A DNA stretch of 52,670 nucleotides, taken from the NCBI GenBank assembly GCA_009695205.1, contig SIBK01000025.1, positions 1 through 52,670 on the forward strand. The letters run 5' to 3'. Positions 20,990 through 28,908 of the stretch are shown in pieces. Each line of letters begins with the position of its first letter. Within the stretch, counting starts at the first letter, position 1. The DNA comes from Pedosphaera sp. GTDB lineage: Bacteria; Verrucomicrobiota; Verrucomicrobiia; Limisphaerales; UBA9464. Made by a program: the position numbers and the translations under genes. The notes below the pieces were generated by a model, which had not been told where the DNA came from, did no database searches, and saw only the letters and a program-made list of their open reading frames with translations.

Positions 20990-21720
20990 CAACCGCTCTG
21001 CAGCCGAGTTCCAAGGCCAAGGCGGCCATCCCGGCCCATGTGGCGGTGATAATGGATGGGAATGGGCGGTGGGCAAAGAAAAGGGGTTTACCGCGGGTGG
21101 AGGGACACCGAAAAGGGGTTGAATCCGTCCGCGCAATAGTCAGGGCGGCGGGAGAGTGCGGCGTAAAGTACCTGACGCTGTATGCGTTTTCAGTAGAGAA
21201 CTGGAACCGGCCGAAGGATGAGGTGGATACCCTCATGAAGTATCTCGCCCGATTCCTAAAGAACGAAATCGGAGAATTAACCCGAAACAACGTTCGCCTT
21301 GAGGCAATTGGCCAGATCTGGCGATTACCAGAATTTGTTCAGGAACAGTTGGCGAAGACAAAGGCGGCATTGGCGAGAAACAACGGACTAACTCTCATCC
21401 TGGCGCTGAGTTATGGAGGCAGGACGGAGATCGTAGAGGCCGCCCGAGCGATAGCCGAGGAGGCGAAGGCTGGGAGACTGGACCCAGCGGAAATCAACGA
21501 GCGTGTGCTGTCAGAGCATTTGTACACGAGGCACTGGCCTGACCCGGACCTTCTCATTCGCACGAGCGGCGAGATGCGAGTCAGCAATTTTCTCCTGTGG
21601 CAGATTTCCTACGCTGAACTGGTGGTGACACCCACGTTATGGCCTGAATTCCGGAAGGCGGAGCTGGCGGAGGCCTTGGAGGAGTACGGGAGGCGTCACC
21701 GGCGATTTGGAGGGTTGTAA
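20986..21720 (+). CDS. uppS: Isoprenyl (undecaprenyl) diphosphate synthase
   Basis: A 244-residue cis-prenyltransferase that makes the C55 lipid carrier for peptidoglycan and O-antigen synthesis. VIMDGNGRWAKKRGL holds catalytic Asp24; LYAFSVENWNRP, LALSYGGRTEIVEA and the C-terminal RTSGEMRVSNFLLWQISYAE signature are intact. The GTG start overlaps the purA stop in GTGA. The usual downstream cdsA is not here; the next gene, 72 bp on, is an unrelated oxidoreductase homologue. The WecG-type transferase at 38 kb is a plausible user of its lipid product. Confidence 0.96.
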   Translation: MTTALQPSSKAKAAIPAHVAVIMDGNGRWAKKRGLPRVEGHRKGVESVRAIVRAAGECGVKYLTLYAFSVENWNRPKDEVDTLMKYLARFLKNEIGELTRNNVRLEAIGQIWRLPEFVQEQLAKTKAALARNNGLTLILALSYGGRTEIVEAARAIAEEAKAGRLDPAEINERVLSEHLYTRHWPDPDLLIRTSGEMRVSNFLLWQISYAELVVTPTLWPEFRKAELAEALEEYGRRHRRFGGL

Positions 21721-21792
21721 TTTCCTGAAGCCGGCTCGCTTGACTTAGCTACGTTCCCGCCGGAGATTGCTCGACTCTGATCCATTGAAAGC

Positions 21793-23148
21793 ATGAAGAC
21801 ACCTTTGGAACCGTTTGATTTTAACCGGCGAGAGTTTCTCCGAGGCGGCTCTGTGGCCAGTCTTGCCGCCCTTTTCGGCATGGTTCAAACCGGCGCCCAG
21901 GATGCAAAGCCCGCCGAGGCTGAGAAGGCGGTGACCGCTACCAACACAGGGGTCATTGGCCTGGGTACCCGAGGCCGCGAAGCCGTGGCCGTGCTTGGAA
22001 GTCTTTCCAATGCCCAGGTCACAGCGCTGTGTGATCATTATCCGTCGGCCTTGAAGCGGGCGGGAAATACGGCACCCAAGGCGAAGCAGTACGCAGATTA
22101 CCGGCAACTCCTAGGGGACGCCGAGGTGGCGGCGGTCGTGATAACCACCCCCCCGCATCAGCACCGGGAGATAGCCGAGGCCGCGCTGGCCGCAGGCAAG
22201 CACGTCTATCTGGAGGTCCCAATGGCGGGCACAGTTGAGGATGCCCGCGCCATCGCGCAAGCAGCCCGCATTGCAGGCAAGGTGGTCTTTCAACCAGGAC
22301 TTCAGGAACGTTCTCACCCCCAGAGCCATTTTCTTTTGCCCTTCGTCCGTTCCGGAGGGGCGGGCCGAACAATCAAGGCCCGGACGCAATGGCATCGAAA
22401 AACGAGCTGGAGATCGAATTCCCCGAATCCTGAACGCGAGAAGGAACTCAACTGGAAACTTTATCGCGAAACCTCTCAGGGCCTGGTAGGCGAGATCGGC
22501 ATCCACCAAATGGACATCCTAACGTGGTTCTTTGGTCAGAGGCCAAAGAGCGTGATGGGCTTCGGGACGATTCAGCAGTGGAAGGATGATCGCCAGACAG
22601 CCGACACCGTTCAGTGCATTTACGAGTATCCCAACGATGTCCATGTCTCACAGGAACTCACGCTGACCAACTCCTTCGATTCGGAATATTCCATGATCTA
22701 CGGCACGGATGCCGCAGTTATGATGCGCGAGAACAAAGCGTGGATGTTCAAGGAATCCGACTCCCCGCTCCTCGGTTGGGAGGTCTATGCCCGCAAGGAT
22801 AGTTTTTATAAGGATTTGGGAATTGCTCTCGTGGCCAACGCCACAAAAATAGTCGCCCAGGGCAAAAATCCCGCCGAGGAAGCTCCGTATCCGAACCCGC
22901 CCCTCTTCTACGCGCTCGAATCCTTCCTGTTCAACGCCCATGAGCTAACAACCGCCACGAAGGATTTCATAGAAAACTTTGGTGGCGATGATCCAAAGGC
23001 GCTCGCAGACCATCTGGCAACACTCAAACTACTGCCCGCTCCGAAATGGAGGGAAGGATTCGAAGCAACGGTAGTCGCATTGAAGGCCAACGAGGCTATT
23101 GAAAGCGGGGAAAAGATAACATTCCGAGACGAATGGTTTGTCGTTTAA
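21793..23148 (+). CDS. Tat-exported Gfo/Idh/MocA-family protein without the EKP lysine
   Basis: A 451-residue protein with a Tat signal (NRREFLRGGSVASLAALFG, residues 11-29), indicating export of a folded, cofactor-loaded protein. The Rossmann motif VIGLGTRG is at 54-61, and TTPPHQHREIAEAALAAGKH precedes the place where the family has the EKP motif. Here that motif reads LEVPMAG with Val142 in place of Lys. The C-terminal alpha/beta domain contains GEIGIHQMDILTWFFGQRPK, and EIGIHQMD supplies a possible catalytic His. The family acts on sugars or inositols with NAD(P). With the Lys lost, the reaction is uncertain. It is followed 83 bp later by a YceI gene. Confidence 0.88.
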   Translation: MKTPLEPFDFNRREFLRGGSVASLAALFGMVQTGAQDAKPAEAEKAVTATNTGVIGLGTRGREAVAVLGSLSNAQVTALCDHYPSALKRAGNTAPKAKQYADYRQLLGDAEVAAVVITTPPHQHREIAEAALAAGKHVYLEVPMAGTVEDARAIAQAARIAGKVVFQPGLQERSHPQSHFLLPFVRSGGAGRTIKARTQWHRKTSWRSNSPNPEREKELNWKLYRETSQGLVGEIGIHQMDILTWFFGQRPKSVMGFGTIQQWKDDRQTADTVQCIYEYPNDVHVSQELTLTNSFDSEYSMIYGTDAAVMMRENKAWMFKESDSPLLGWEVYARKDSFYKDLGIALVANATKIVAQGKNPAEEAPYPNPPLFYALESFLFNAHELTTATKDFIENFGGDDPKALADHLATLKLLPAPKWREGFEATVVALKANEAIESGEKITFRDEWFVV

Positions 23149-23231
23149 GGCTCGGCCAAAGCCACGGGCAACCTCAAAATTTTTTAGGTCCGAAACTTGT
23201 AACATCCCCGCTATCTAACCCGATCCCAATA

Positions 23232-23885
23232 ATGAAAACGCTTCGAGTTTTGCTTTCCATCGCCATCGCCATCGCCATCGCCTCGGAGACATCCGCTGGG
23301 TTCGCCGAAGCTCTAGCCCGTTACCAGGCGACGCCCGCCAGCAAGGTAACGGTCAACGGAACGTCAACAATCCATGACTGGAAGATGGAGGGCAAAATCA
23401 TAGGCGGTCATTTTGATATCGACTCGAATTTCCCGCTTGATACATCTGCCGGCAAGCTGCCGGATCTCAAGGTCAATTCCACGGCTGAGGTTTCAATCCC
23501 GGTTCAGTCGATCAAGAGCGGCACAAAACGAATGGACGAGGTGATGCTGGAGGCTATGAAACAGCCGGAATTCCCCAAGATCACCTATAAACTCACCGAG
23601 TTGAGTCCCAGGACAGGACAACATAAGCCTGGAGATCCGCTGGAGTTTGTTAGTAAGGGCGAATTGACCATAGCCGGCGTCACAAAACCCGTCGAGATGT
23701 CTGTGACCATGGAGAAGTTCGAGGGCAATAAGCTCAAAATCATTGGATCTACGCCGATCAAGATGACCCATCATGGGATCAAACCACCCGCCCCGAATAT
23801 TGCCCTGGGACTCATCAAAGTGGGCGACGAGGTGAAGGTATCCTTTGAGTGGATAACGGCTCAAAAGAATGAGGCCGCCAAGTGA
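23232..23885 (+). CDS. YceI-family periplasmic lipid-binding-like protein
   Basis: A 217-residue protein. ATG 23232 gives a Sec signal whose core IAIAIAIAS is encoded by a (CCATCG)n microsatellite. The mature part shows the YceI lipocalin-like barrel: STIHDWKMEGKIIGGHFDID, an IKSGTKRMDEVMLEAMKQ segment, FVSKGELTIAGVTKPVEMSV and VGDEVKVSFEW. YceI barrels bind polyisoprenoids such as ubiquinone-type chains. It lies between the Gfo/Idh/MocA gene and the M15 peptidase on the same strand with spacers of 83 and 36 bp, so it may be co-transcribed with the peptidase. Confidence 0.9.
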   Translation: MKTLRVLLSIAIAIAIASETSAGFAEALARYQATPASKVTVNGTSTIHDWKMEGKIIGGHFDIDSNFPLDTSAGKLPDLKVNSTAEVSIPVQSIKSGTKRMDEVMLEAMKQPEFPKITYKLTELSPRTGQHKPGDPLEFVSKGELTIAGVTKPVEMSVTMEKFEGNKLKIIGSTPIKMTHHGIKPPAPNIALGLIKVGDEVKVSFEWITAQKNEAAK

Positions 23886-23921
23886 TCCAATAGTCTGGCC
23901 ACGGCGGGTTGAGTCTCTCTG

Positions 23922-24536
23922 ATGCAAAGAATTCCCATGGCGGCGGCTCTTAGGGCTTTGCACGCGCAACTGGGCATCCCGGAAAGCTATGGACAGGACC
24001 GGGGGTTGTCCTTGCAACCGGAGGCAACCCAGTTGGTGGGAGTCGGGTTGGATATCTCTAATCGCGAACAGAAACTCTCTGCAAACACGGCGGTCGCCTG
24101 GGAAGCGCTCCGAACAGCGGCCGCCGCCGATGGAGTCGTGTTACAGTTGGTTTCCGGGTTTCGCAGCATTGAATACCAGACGTCCATCCTCCGCAGGAAA
24201 TTGTTGAAGGGCATTCCTATTCACGAGATTCTCCGAAGCAGCGCGGCGCCAGGCTATAGCGAACATCATACGGGTCGAGCCATCGATGTCACAACGCCCG
24301 GGAGCGATCCACTGGAAGAACAATTCGAGCGAACGCCGGCGTATACATGGCTGCTCCGCGAAGCGGTTAAGTTTGGATTCAGCATGAGCTACCCGCCGGG
24401 AAATCTTCACGGAGTAGTTTCTGAACCGTGGCATTGGCTCCACAGCGGATGCGGAATCACGGCTTCAATGAATACGCAAAGAAAGGATTCAGCCACGGAC
24501 GATACTGCAACGGAGGCGATATCGAATCGGGGATAG
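23922..24536 (+). CDS. M15-family D-alanyl-D-alanine carboxypeptidase-like protein
   Basis: A 204-residue VanY-type zinc peptidase. The family core is complete: VSGFRSIEYQ (near residue 77), SEHHTGRAIDV with the first His/Asp zinc ligands (about 113-123) and EPWHWLH with the last His (near 168). It would trim the terminal D-Ala from peptidoglycan stem peptides. There is no clear signal peptide from ATG 23922, so either export depends on another start or it acts in the cytosol. The C-terminal 25 residues are polar and probably disordered. It converges on the sugar isomerase gene, with 11 bp between. Confidence 0.9.
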   Translation: MQRIPMAAALRALHAQLGIPESYGQDRGLSLQPEATQLVGVGLDISNREQKLSANTAVAWEALRTAAAADGVVLQLVSGFRSIEYQTSILRRKLLKGIPIHEILRSSAAPGYSEHHTGRAIDVTTPGSDPLEEQFERTPAYTWLLREAVKFGFSMSYPPGNLHGVVSEPWHWLHSGCGITASMNTQRKDSATDDTATEAISNRG

Positions 24537-24547
24537 CCGGCCATCCG

Positions 24548-25456
24548 TCAGCTCAACCATCGCTTCAAAACAGCGAGGTCTGATCGAAATTTCTTAAGAC
24601 GACCGGATCCTTCTCCGAGGCTTTCGTATTCATGATGCTGCACGATGGGTCCGGTATAGTTGGTTCCCCGAAGATCGGTGATAATTCTCCTATTAACCAT
24701 TCCTTCACCCAGTGGACACCACCGGGTGCGGCCACCGCCTCCCTCTGAACCCACGAGTTCCCAACGAAAGTCTTTGACATAGACCGCAGCAAAATGGGGT
24801 CGGAGAAGGCGTGCCTGAGAGGGCCAGGAAAGTCCGCCTTCGATGGAGGCATGCCCGACGTCAAAACAGACTCCGAGATCCTTGGGATCGATATCTCGAA
24901 GAAGGCTCCAAAGGTCCCAGCCAGCGGCGCCAAGGTTGCTGCTGCCGGAATGATTTTGGAGCCCGCCCAGAATTCCCAGCTGACGATTTAGCTGGGCGAG
25001 GTCTTTAATGGCAGCGCCAACCTCGTTCAATTGCTCGCGAATCGAACGCTCCGATGTGTAGTACTGAAAACCGAGCCGGTACTGTTTGATCCCCAGAGAC
25101 GCCGCAAGCCGCAACAGAGTGTGCGCTTCAGGCGAGGGGCGAACGATGTCGGTGGCTAATAGCCCAATAACCTTTCCGCGTAGCCGCAGCTGTTCAACGA
25201 ATTGGGGCAGTTGCTCGTCGGCGCGGGCAAGATCGACGTGACTGGCCTGGGCCCGCACCGGAACTTCAAGACCATCCCATCCTACCTCCGCGCAAAGGTC
25301 GGCTGTATCAGAGAATCCGAGCGAGCGAAACGGTTTTGAGAAAGCGTAAATCGGATTCCGCGGAGTTTGAGAGGCCGACAAAGCCGCCAGGGCTTTGGAT
25401 AGGGCAGCCGCGGACGCGGAGAATCCGAGGAACTGACGACGACTGGAGGGGGACAT
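24548..25456 (-). CDS. Exported sugar-phosphate isomerase/epimerase-like TIM-barrel protein
   Basis: A 302-residue protein. ATG 25456 gives SSRRQFLGFSASAAAL, a Tat-type leader; ATG 25486 would add ten residues. The body is an AP-endonuclease-2/xylose-isomerase-like barrel: GWDGLEVPVRA, GLQNHSG, LGVCFDVGHASIEGG, a YVKDFRW strand and GPIVQHHEYE supply the Glu/His/Asp metal ligands. Such genes are very common in PVC bacteria, often beside Gfo/Idh/MocA genes, and act on sugars or cyclitols. The Tat-exported Gfo-type gene lies 1.4 kb away on the opposite strand. The substrate is unknown. Confidence 0.87.
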   Translation of the reverse strand: MSPSSRRQFLGFSASAAALSKALAALSASQTPRNPIYAFSKPFRSLGFSDTADLCAEVGWDGLEVPVRAQASHVDLARADEQLPQFVEQLRLRGKVIGLLATDIVRPSPEAHTLLRLAASLGIKQYRLGFQYYTSERSIREQLNEVGAAIKDLAQLNRQLGILGGLQNHSGSSNLGAAGWDLWSLLRDIDPKDLGVCFDVGHASIEGGLSWPSQARLLRPHFAAVYVKDFRWELVGSEGGGGRTRWCPLGEGMVNRRIITDLRGTNYTGPIVQHHEYESLGEGSGRLKKFRSDLAVLKRWLS

Positions 25457-25708
25457 GAGCAAAGCATAGAGCGGATAGAGCCTCAAATCCCAGCTCTAAC
25501 CTCGGGCGAATTCACAGCGACCAACAAATTCGGCAGGAGAATTATTCACTCGCTCAACACCGTTCCGGCTTTCTTGAATCCGCCATGAATCTCTCTAGAA
25601 CCAGAAAAAAACCCTGTTGCGCGTAGCTCTGAGTGTGCTAGACACGCTGCTCCGCTTAGGCGGAGCCAACTGGCGGCAACTCAGGTTTCCGCCCAAAAAC
25701 AACGCTTT

Positions 25709-25864
25709 ATGTCGCAGCATCGCAGTCTCCGAGCCACCGGTAACACCGGCGCAAAACGCAATGTACTCAAACGCTTCGAACGAGTCGCGCTGCTCAAGGG
25801 GCGCAGCCAGTGGAAGGAAGGGGACCGGGTGACCGGTCTACGAAAGACCCGGCCGCCGGAGTAG
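25709..25864 (+). CDS. Chlamydia/Verrucomicrobia-type small basic protein
   Basis: A 51-residue, strongly basic protein: MSQHRSLRATGN, then AKRNVLKRFERVALLKGRSQ, WKEGDRVTGLRKT and a short tail ending in a TAG stop. It closely fits the small basic protein family restricted to Chlamydiae and Verrucomicrobia (TIGR04137), which starts MSxHxSLR and ends GLRKTKP. The family function is not established; size and charge fit a ribosome- or RNA-associated protein. It sits 92 bp upstream of an rRNA pseudouridine synthase homologue on the same strand, which is consistent with a ribosome-related role. Confidence 0.9.
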   Translation: MSQHRSLRATGNTGAKRNVLKRFERVALLKGRSQWKEGDRVTGLRKTRPPE

Positions 25865-25956
25865 AAAACAGAGTGGGAGCAGCCGCTCGCTCTTTAGGAA
25901 TTTTGCGTCTCAACCGCCGGGGCCAAATTTCGACCTCGAAGGTGGGTTGAATTCTC

Positions 25957-26673
25957 ATGCCGATTCGTCTCCAAAAGTTTCTCGCTGAAGCCGGAGTCGC
26001 CTCCCGCAGGGCGTCAGAACGTCTGATCATGGATGGCGAAGTGAAGGTTAACGGTCGAGTCGTTACGGAACTCGGCACCAAGGTGGATGCGGCTCACGAC
26101 CAGGTGATAGTCGGTGGTACGCCGGTGAGCGCCCGTCGGAAGCTGTACGTGGCGCTGAACAAACCGCGTGGTTTCCTCTGCACCCGAAGTGATCCCGAAC
26201 AGAGAAACGTAGTGGGCGATCTCCTGCCCCGGGAATGGGAAAACCTGTTCACCGTCGGCCGGCTTGATCGCGAAAGCGAAGGGTTGATTTTTCTGACCAA
26301 CGATGGCGAATTCGGCCTGAAGCTGACCCATCCGAGATACAATGTCCGCAAGACGTATGTTGCAGTCGTGGAAGGTCGGGTTTCGGGTGCCGCCCTAGGC
26401 CGGTTCACGGCGGGCATTGAGGAGGCGGGAGACTTGCTAAAGGCGGAGAAGGCGCGTTTGGTTTCAGCAAACAATTCTCACAGCATCGTCGAGGTGGAAT
26501 TGGCCCAAGGCAAGAATCGGGAGGTTCGTCGACTTTTCCAGGCGCTCGGTCATCAGGTGGTGGAATTGTGTCGAGTGCAGATAGGACCCATCAAATTGGG
26601 AGAACTTAAGTCCGGAAAATGGCGAGTGATGACTCCCGCAGAGCTGAAATCTCTCTTGCGCGGACTCGCCTGA
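25957..26673 (+). CDS. RsuA/RluB-family pseudouridine synthase
   Basis: A 238-residue enzyme that isomerises uridine to pseudouridine in rRNA. An N-terminal S4 RNA-binding domain (IRLQKFLAEAGVASRRASER, then GEVKVNGRV) is followed by the catalytic domain with NKPRGFLCT, the signature VGRLDRESEGLIFLTNDG holding the catalytic Asp, and QGKNREVRRLFQALGH. The length is usual. Assignment to RsuA, RluB, RluE or RluF type cannot be made by eye; the S4 domain and EGLIFLTNDG fit RluB/RsuA best. It probably forms a unit with the small basic protein gene upstream. Confidence 0.94.
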   Translation: MPIRLQKFLAEAGVASRRASERLIMDGEVKVNGRVVTELGTKVDAAHDQVIVGGTPVSARRKLYVALNKPRGFLCTRSDPEQRNVVGDLLPREWENLFTVGRLDRESEGLIFLTNDGEFGLKLTHPRYNVRKTYVAVVEGRVSGAALGRFTAGIEEAGDLLKAEKARLVSANNSHSIVEVELAQGKNREVRRLFQALGHQVVELCRVQIGPIKLGELKSGKWRVMTPAELKSLLRGLA

Positions 26674-26725
26674 AATCCGAGCTTTAACCGTAATCTACCG
26701 CACGGGCCGTATTCGTATTTTTGTC

Positions 26726-27829
26726 ATGAATTTTTCCATTAACCTCCTGCTCGCCGTCGGCTTGCTCGCCACCAGCCTTACTGACTCGGCAGCCGCCACC
26801 TCTTCGGTCGTCAAGGTGAATCAGGCCAAGGTTCGCGCCAAACCGTCCTCGAATTCCGAGGTGCTGACCAACCTGAAGCAGGGGGATACGGCCGTCATCC
26901 TGGGGGAGCAGGCGGATCCCGAAGCCCGCTCCGGGGAGCCGCGGCGATGGGCCCGTATCGAAATGCCCAAGCACGTCCCGGTGTGGCTCGCGGCTAACCT
27001 CATCGATCCCAAGTCCAAGAAGGTGAAGGTTGACCGGATTAATTTGAGAGCCGGTCCCGGCAAGAATTTCAGCCAGCTCGGTCAGATTACTAAGGGGACG
27101 GTGGTGAACGAGATTCGGACCGAAGACGGTTGGATGCAGATTGAGGCCCCCCCAGGCTGTATAGCCTACATGGCCGCGGAGTTGCTCGCCACCGGTTCGC
27201 TGGGAGCGGCAGGAGGCCGTTCGGCCTCTGCAAGTCGGAGCCCGAGTGCCCCTCCCCCTCCTATTCCAAAAGCCAACGCTGCTCCCAGCTCCGCATCCAC
27301 GCCCGTCGTTGAGACGCTTCCTCCTGTTGTGGCCAATGCTAAACCCCCAATTCTCCCAGACGTCGACCCTCCCAAGTCGGGCGGGTCCGTCAGCACTCCG
27401 CGGGCTTTGACAACGGACAACCCGGTGGTGGAATCCAAACCCAGCACGGAAGCGGTTCCGCTAGAAACAGTCGCACCCGCACCCGACCTTAACAACTCGT
27501 CCGAAGCCATCCGGCCAGGCGGCAACTCGGTTTCGGGTGAACGCCGCGTGGCCATCGATGAGATTCAATACCAGCTGGCTCCCCGAGTGGTGAGCCGAGA
27601 GGGAGTGGTCGCTGAAACGTGGAGCGCAGCGGCCCCGAGTTATCTCGAATTGAACAGCTTCCGACGGCGTGAGGGGCTTATGAACTATTTGTTTACCGAC
27701 GATCTAAAAATAGATCTCAACAGCTTTCGAAATAAACACGTCCTGTTGGCCGGCGAGGAATGGGTCGACGCCCGATGGCCCAAGACCCCCGTCCTCCGGG
27801 TTCAAAAAATTGAGGCGATCGACTACTAA
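26726..27829 (+). CDS. Exported bacterial SH3-domain protein with Pro-rich linker
   Basis: A 367-residue protein with a Sec signal (INLLLAVGLLATSLTDSAAA). Two SH3_3-type domains follow: VVKVNQAKVRAKPSSNSEVL (about 28-95) and VDRINLRAGPGKNFSQLGQI (about 100-155). A long Pro/Ser/Ala-rich linker (about 160-270) leads to a distinct C-terminal region of about 90 residues (YQLAPRVVSREGVVAETWS, LLAGEEWVDARWP) that I do not recognise. SH3 domains of this kind bind peptidoglycan or proteins, so a periplasmic wall-binding role is likely. Its stop overlaps the folD start (TAATG), implying coupling although no shared pathway is obvious. Confidence 0.87.
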   Translation: MNFSINLLLAVGLLATSLTDSAAATSSVVKVNQAKVRAKPSSNSEVLTNLKQGDTAVILGEQADPEARSGEPRRWARIEMPKHVPVWLAANLIDPKSKKVKVDRINLRAGPGKNFSQLGQITKGTVVNEIRTEDGWMQIEAPPGCIAYMAAELLATGSLGAAGGRSASASRSPSAPPPPIPKANAAPSSASTPVVETLPPVVANAKPPILPDVDPPKSGGSVSTPRALTTDNPVVESKPSTEAVPLETVAPAPDLNNSSEAIRPGGNSVSGERRVAIDEIQYQLAPRVVSREGVVAETWSAAAPSYLELNSFRRREGLMNYLFTDDLKIDLNSFRNKHVLLAGEEWVDARWPKTPVLRVQKIEAIDY

Positions 27830-28719
27830 TGTCCGCCGGCAATCTCATTGACGGCCGGGCTATTGCCCAACAGATTCACTCGGAAACAGCCGTTCGCGCC
27901 GCCGCCCTCGCAAGCCGTGGACTCCTTCCCGGCCTCGCATTCATTCGTGTGGGTGAAGACCCCGCATCCCAGGTTTACGTGGGAATGAAAGAGAAGAAGG
28001 CAAAGGAACTCAGCATTTTATCGACCACTCATGTCCTGGCGGCTTCGACGGCCCAGGCCGAATTGCTACAGCTGATCGACCGGCTGAATATCGACGCACG
28101 CTATCATGGCATTCTGGTCCAGGCACCGTTGCCTCGGCAAATCGATGCCCCGACGGTTTATTCAGCGGTGTCTCCAGCCAAGGACGTGGATGGATTCCAT
28201 CCGTTGAATGTCGGAAAGCTGATGATGGGCGATCCGAATGGTTTTCTCCCCTGCACGCCAGCCGGCGTTCACGAGCTGCTGATCCGCTCTCAGATACCGC
28301 TCGATGGCTCCGAGGTGGTCATCCTCGGACGGGGAAATATCGTTGGAAAACCAATGGCGGCAATTCTCATGCAAAAGACGCGGCATGCGAATTGTACGGT
28401 CACTGTTGTCCATAGTGGCACCCGAGATGCGGCGATGCATTGTCGGCGTGCAGACATTGTTATAGCCGCTCTGGGCGTTCCGGAGTTCCTGAAGGCGGAC
28501 ATGATTCGCCCCGGGGCCGTTGTCATTGATGTCGGTGTTAACCGGGTGTCCGATCCCAGTTCCAAGACGGGTACGAAATTGGTTGGGGATGTAGCATTCG
28601 CCGAGGTCCAGCCCAAGGCGGGTTGGATAACGCCAAACCCCGGAGGCGTCGGCCCGATGACTATTGCGATGTTGCTAGCCAACACTGTCCGGGCGGCCGA
28701 GCGGGCAATTGAAAGCTGA
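27829..28719 (+). CDS. folD: Methylenetetrahydrofolate dehydrogenase/cyclohydrolase
   Basis: A 296-residue bifunctional one-carbon enzyme that interconverts 5,10-methylene-, methenyl- and 10-formyl-tetrahydrofolate with NADP. Landmarks: YVGMKEKKAKEL with the catalytic Tyr/Lys, the QAPLPRQIDAPTVYSAVSP region, KDVDGFHPLNVGKL, GRGNIVGKPMAAIL of the Rossmann domain, and the C-terminal PGGVGPMTIAMLLANT signature. The length is typical. The ATG overlaps the stop of the SH3 gene. A palindromic repeat and 190 bp separate it from the ABC genes. Confidence 0.97.
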   Translation: MSAGNLIDGRAIAQQIHSETAVRAAALASRGLLPGLAFIRVGEDPASQVYVGMKEKKAKELSILSTTHVLAASTAQAELLQLIDRLNIDARYHGILVQAPLPRQIDAPTVYSAVSPAKDVDGFHPLNVGKLMMGDPNGFLPCTPAGVHELLIRSQIPLDGSEVVILGRGNIVGKPMAAILMQKTRHANCTVTVVHSGTRDAAMHCRRADIVIAALGVPEFLKADMIRPGAVVIDVGVNRVSDPSSKTGTKLVGDVAFAEVQPKAGWITPNPGGVGPMTIAMLLANTVRAAERAIES

Positions 28720-28826
28720 TCACCCCGGGGTTCTCATGAAGCCCCAGGCGGTGGGTGTGAGAATGGGTAGTAACGTTCGGGCGAAAGCGCTCTTCCCTCC
28801 GCCAAAAGTTGTCCTCGTAACGATAG

Positions 28827-28853
28827 TTTGCGCGGACTGCCGTCCACAACTAC
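28827..28853 (-). repeat. REP-like repeat, degenerate inverted copy
   Basis: TTTGCGCGGACTGCCGTCCA then CAACTAC matches the family seen at 478-685, 2261-2313, 33899-34005 and 39801-39850, but the second arm (28842-28848) carries two mismatches. It lies between folD and the lipoprotein gene, both on the plus strand, so it may separate the two transcription units. Confidence 0.75.
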
Positions 28854-28908
28854 CCCGTTTCTCGGTTGAATCCCCCCAGTCGGATCCTTACGCTCAGCGT
28901 CAGTTCTC

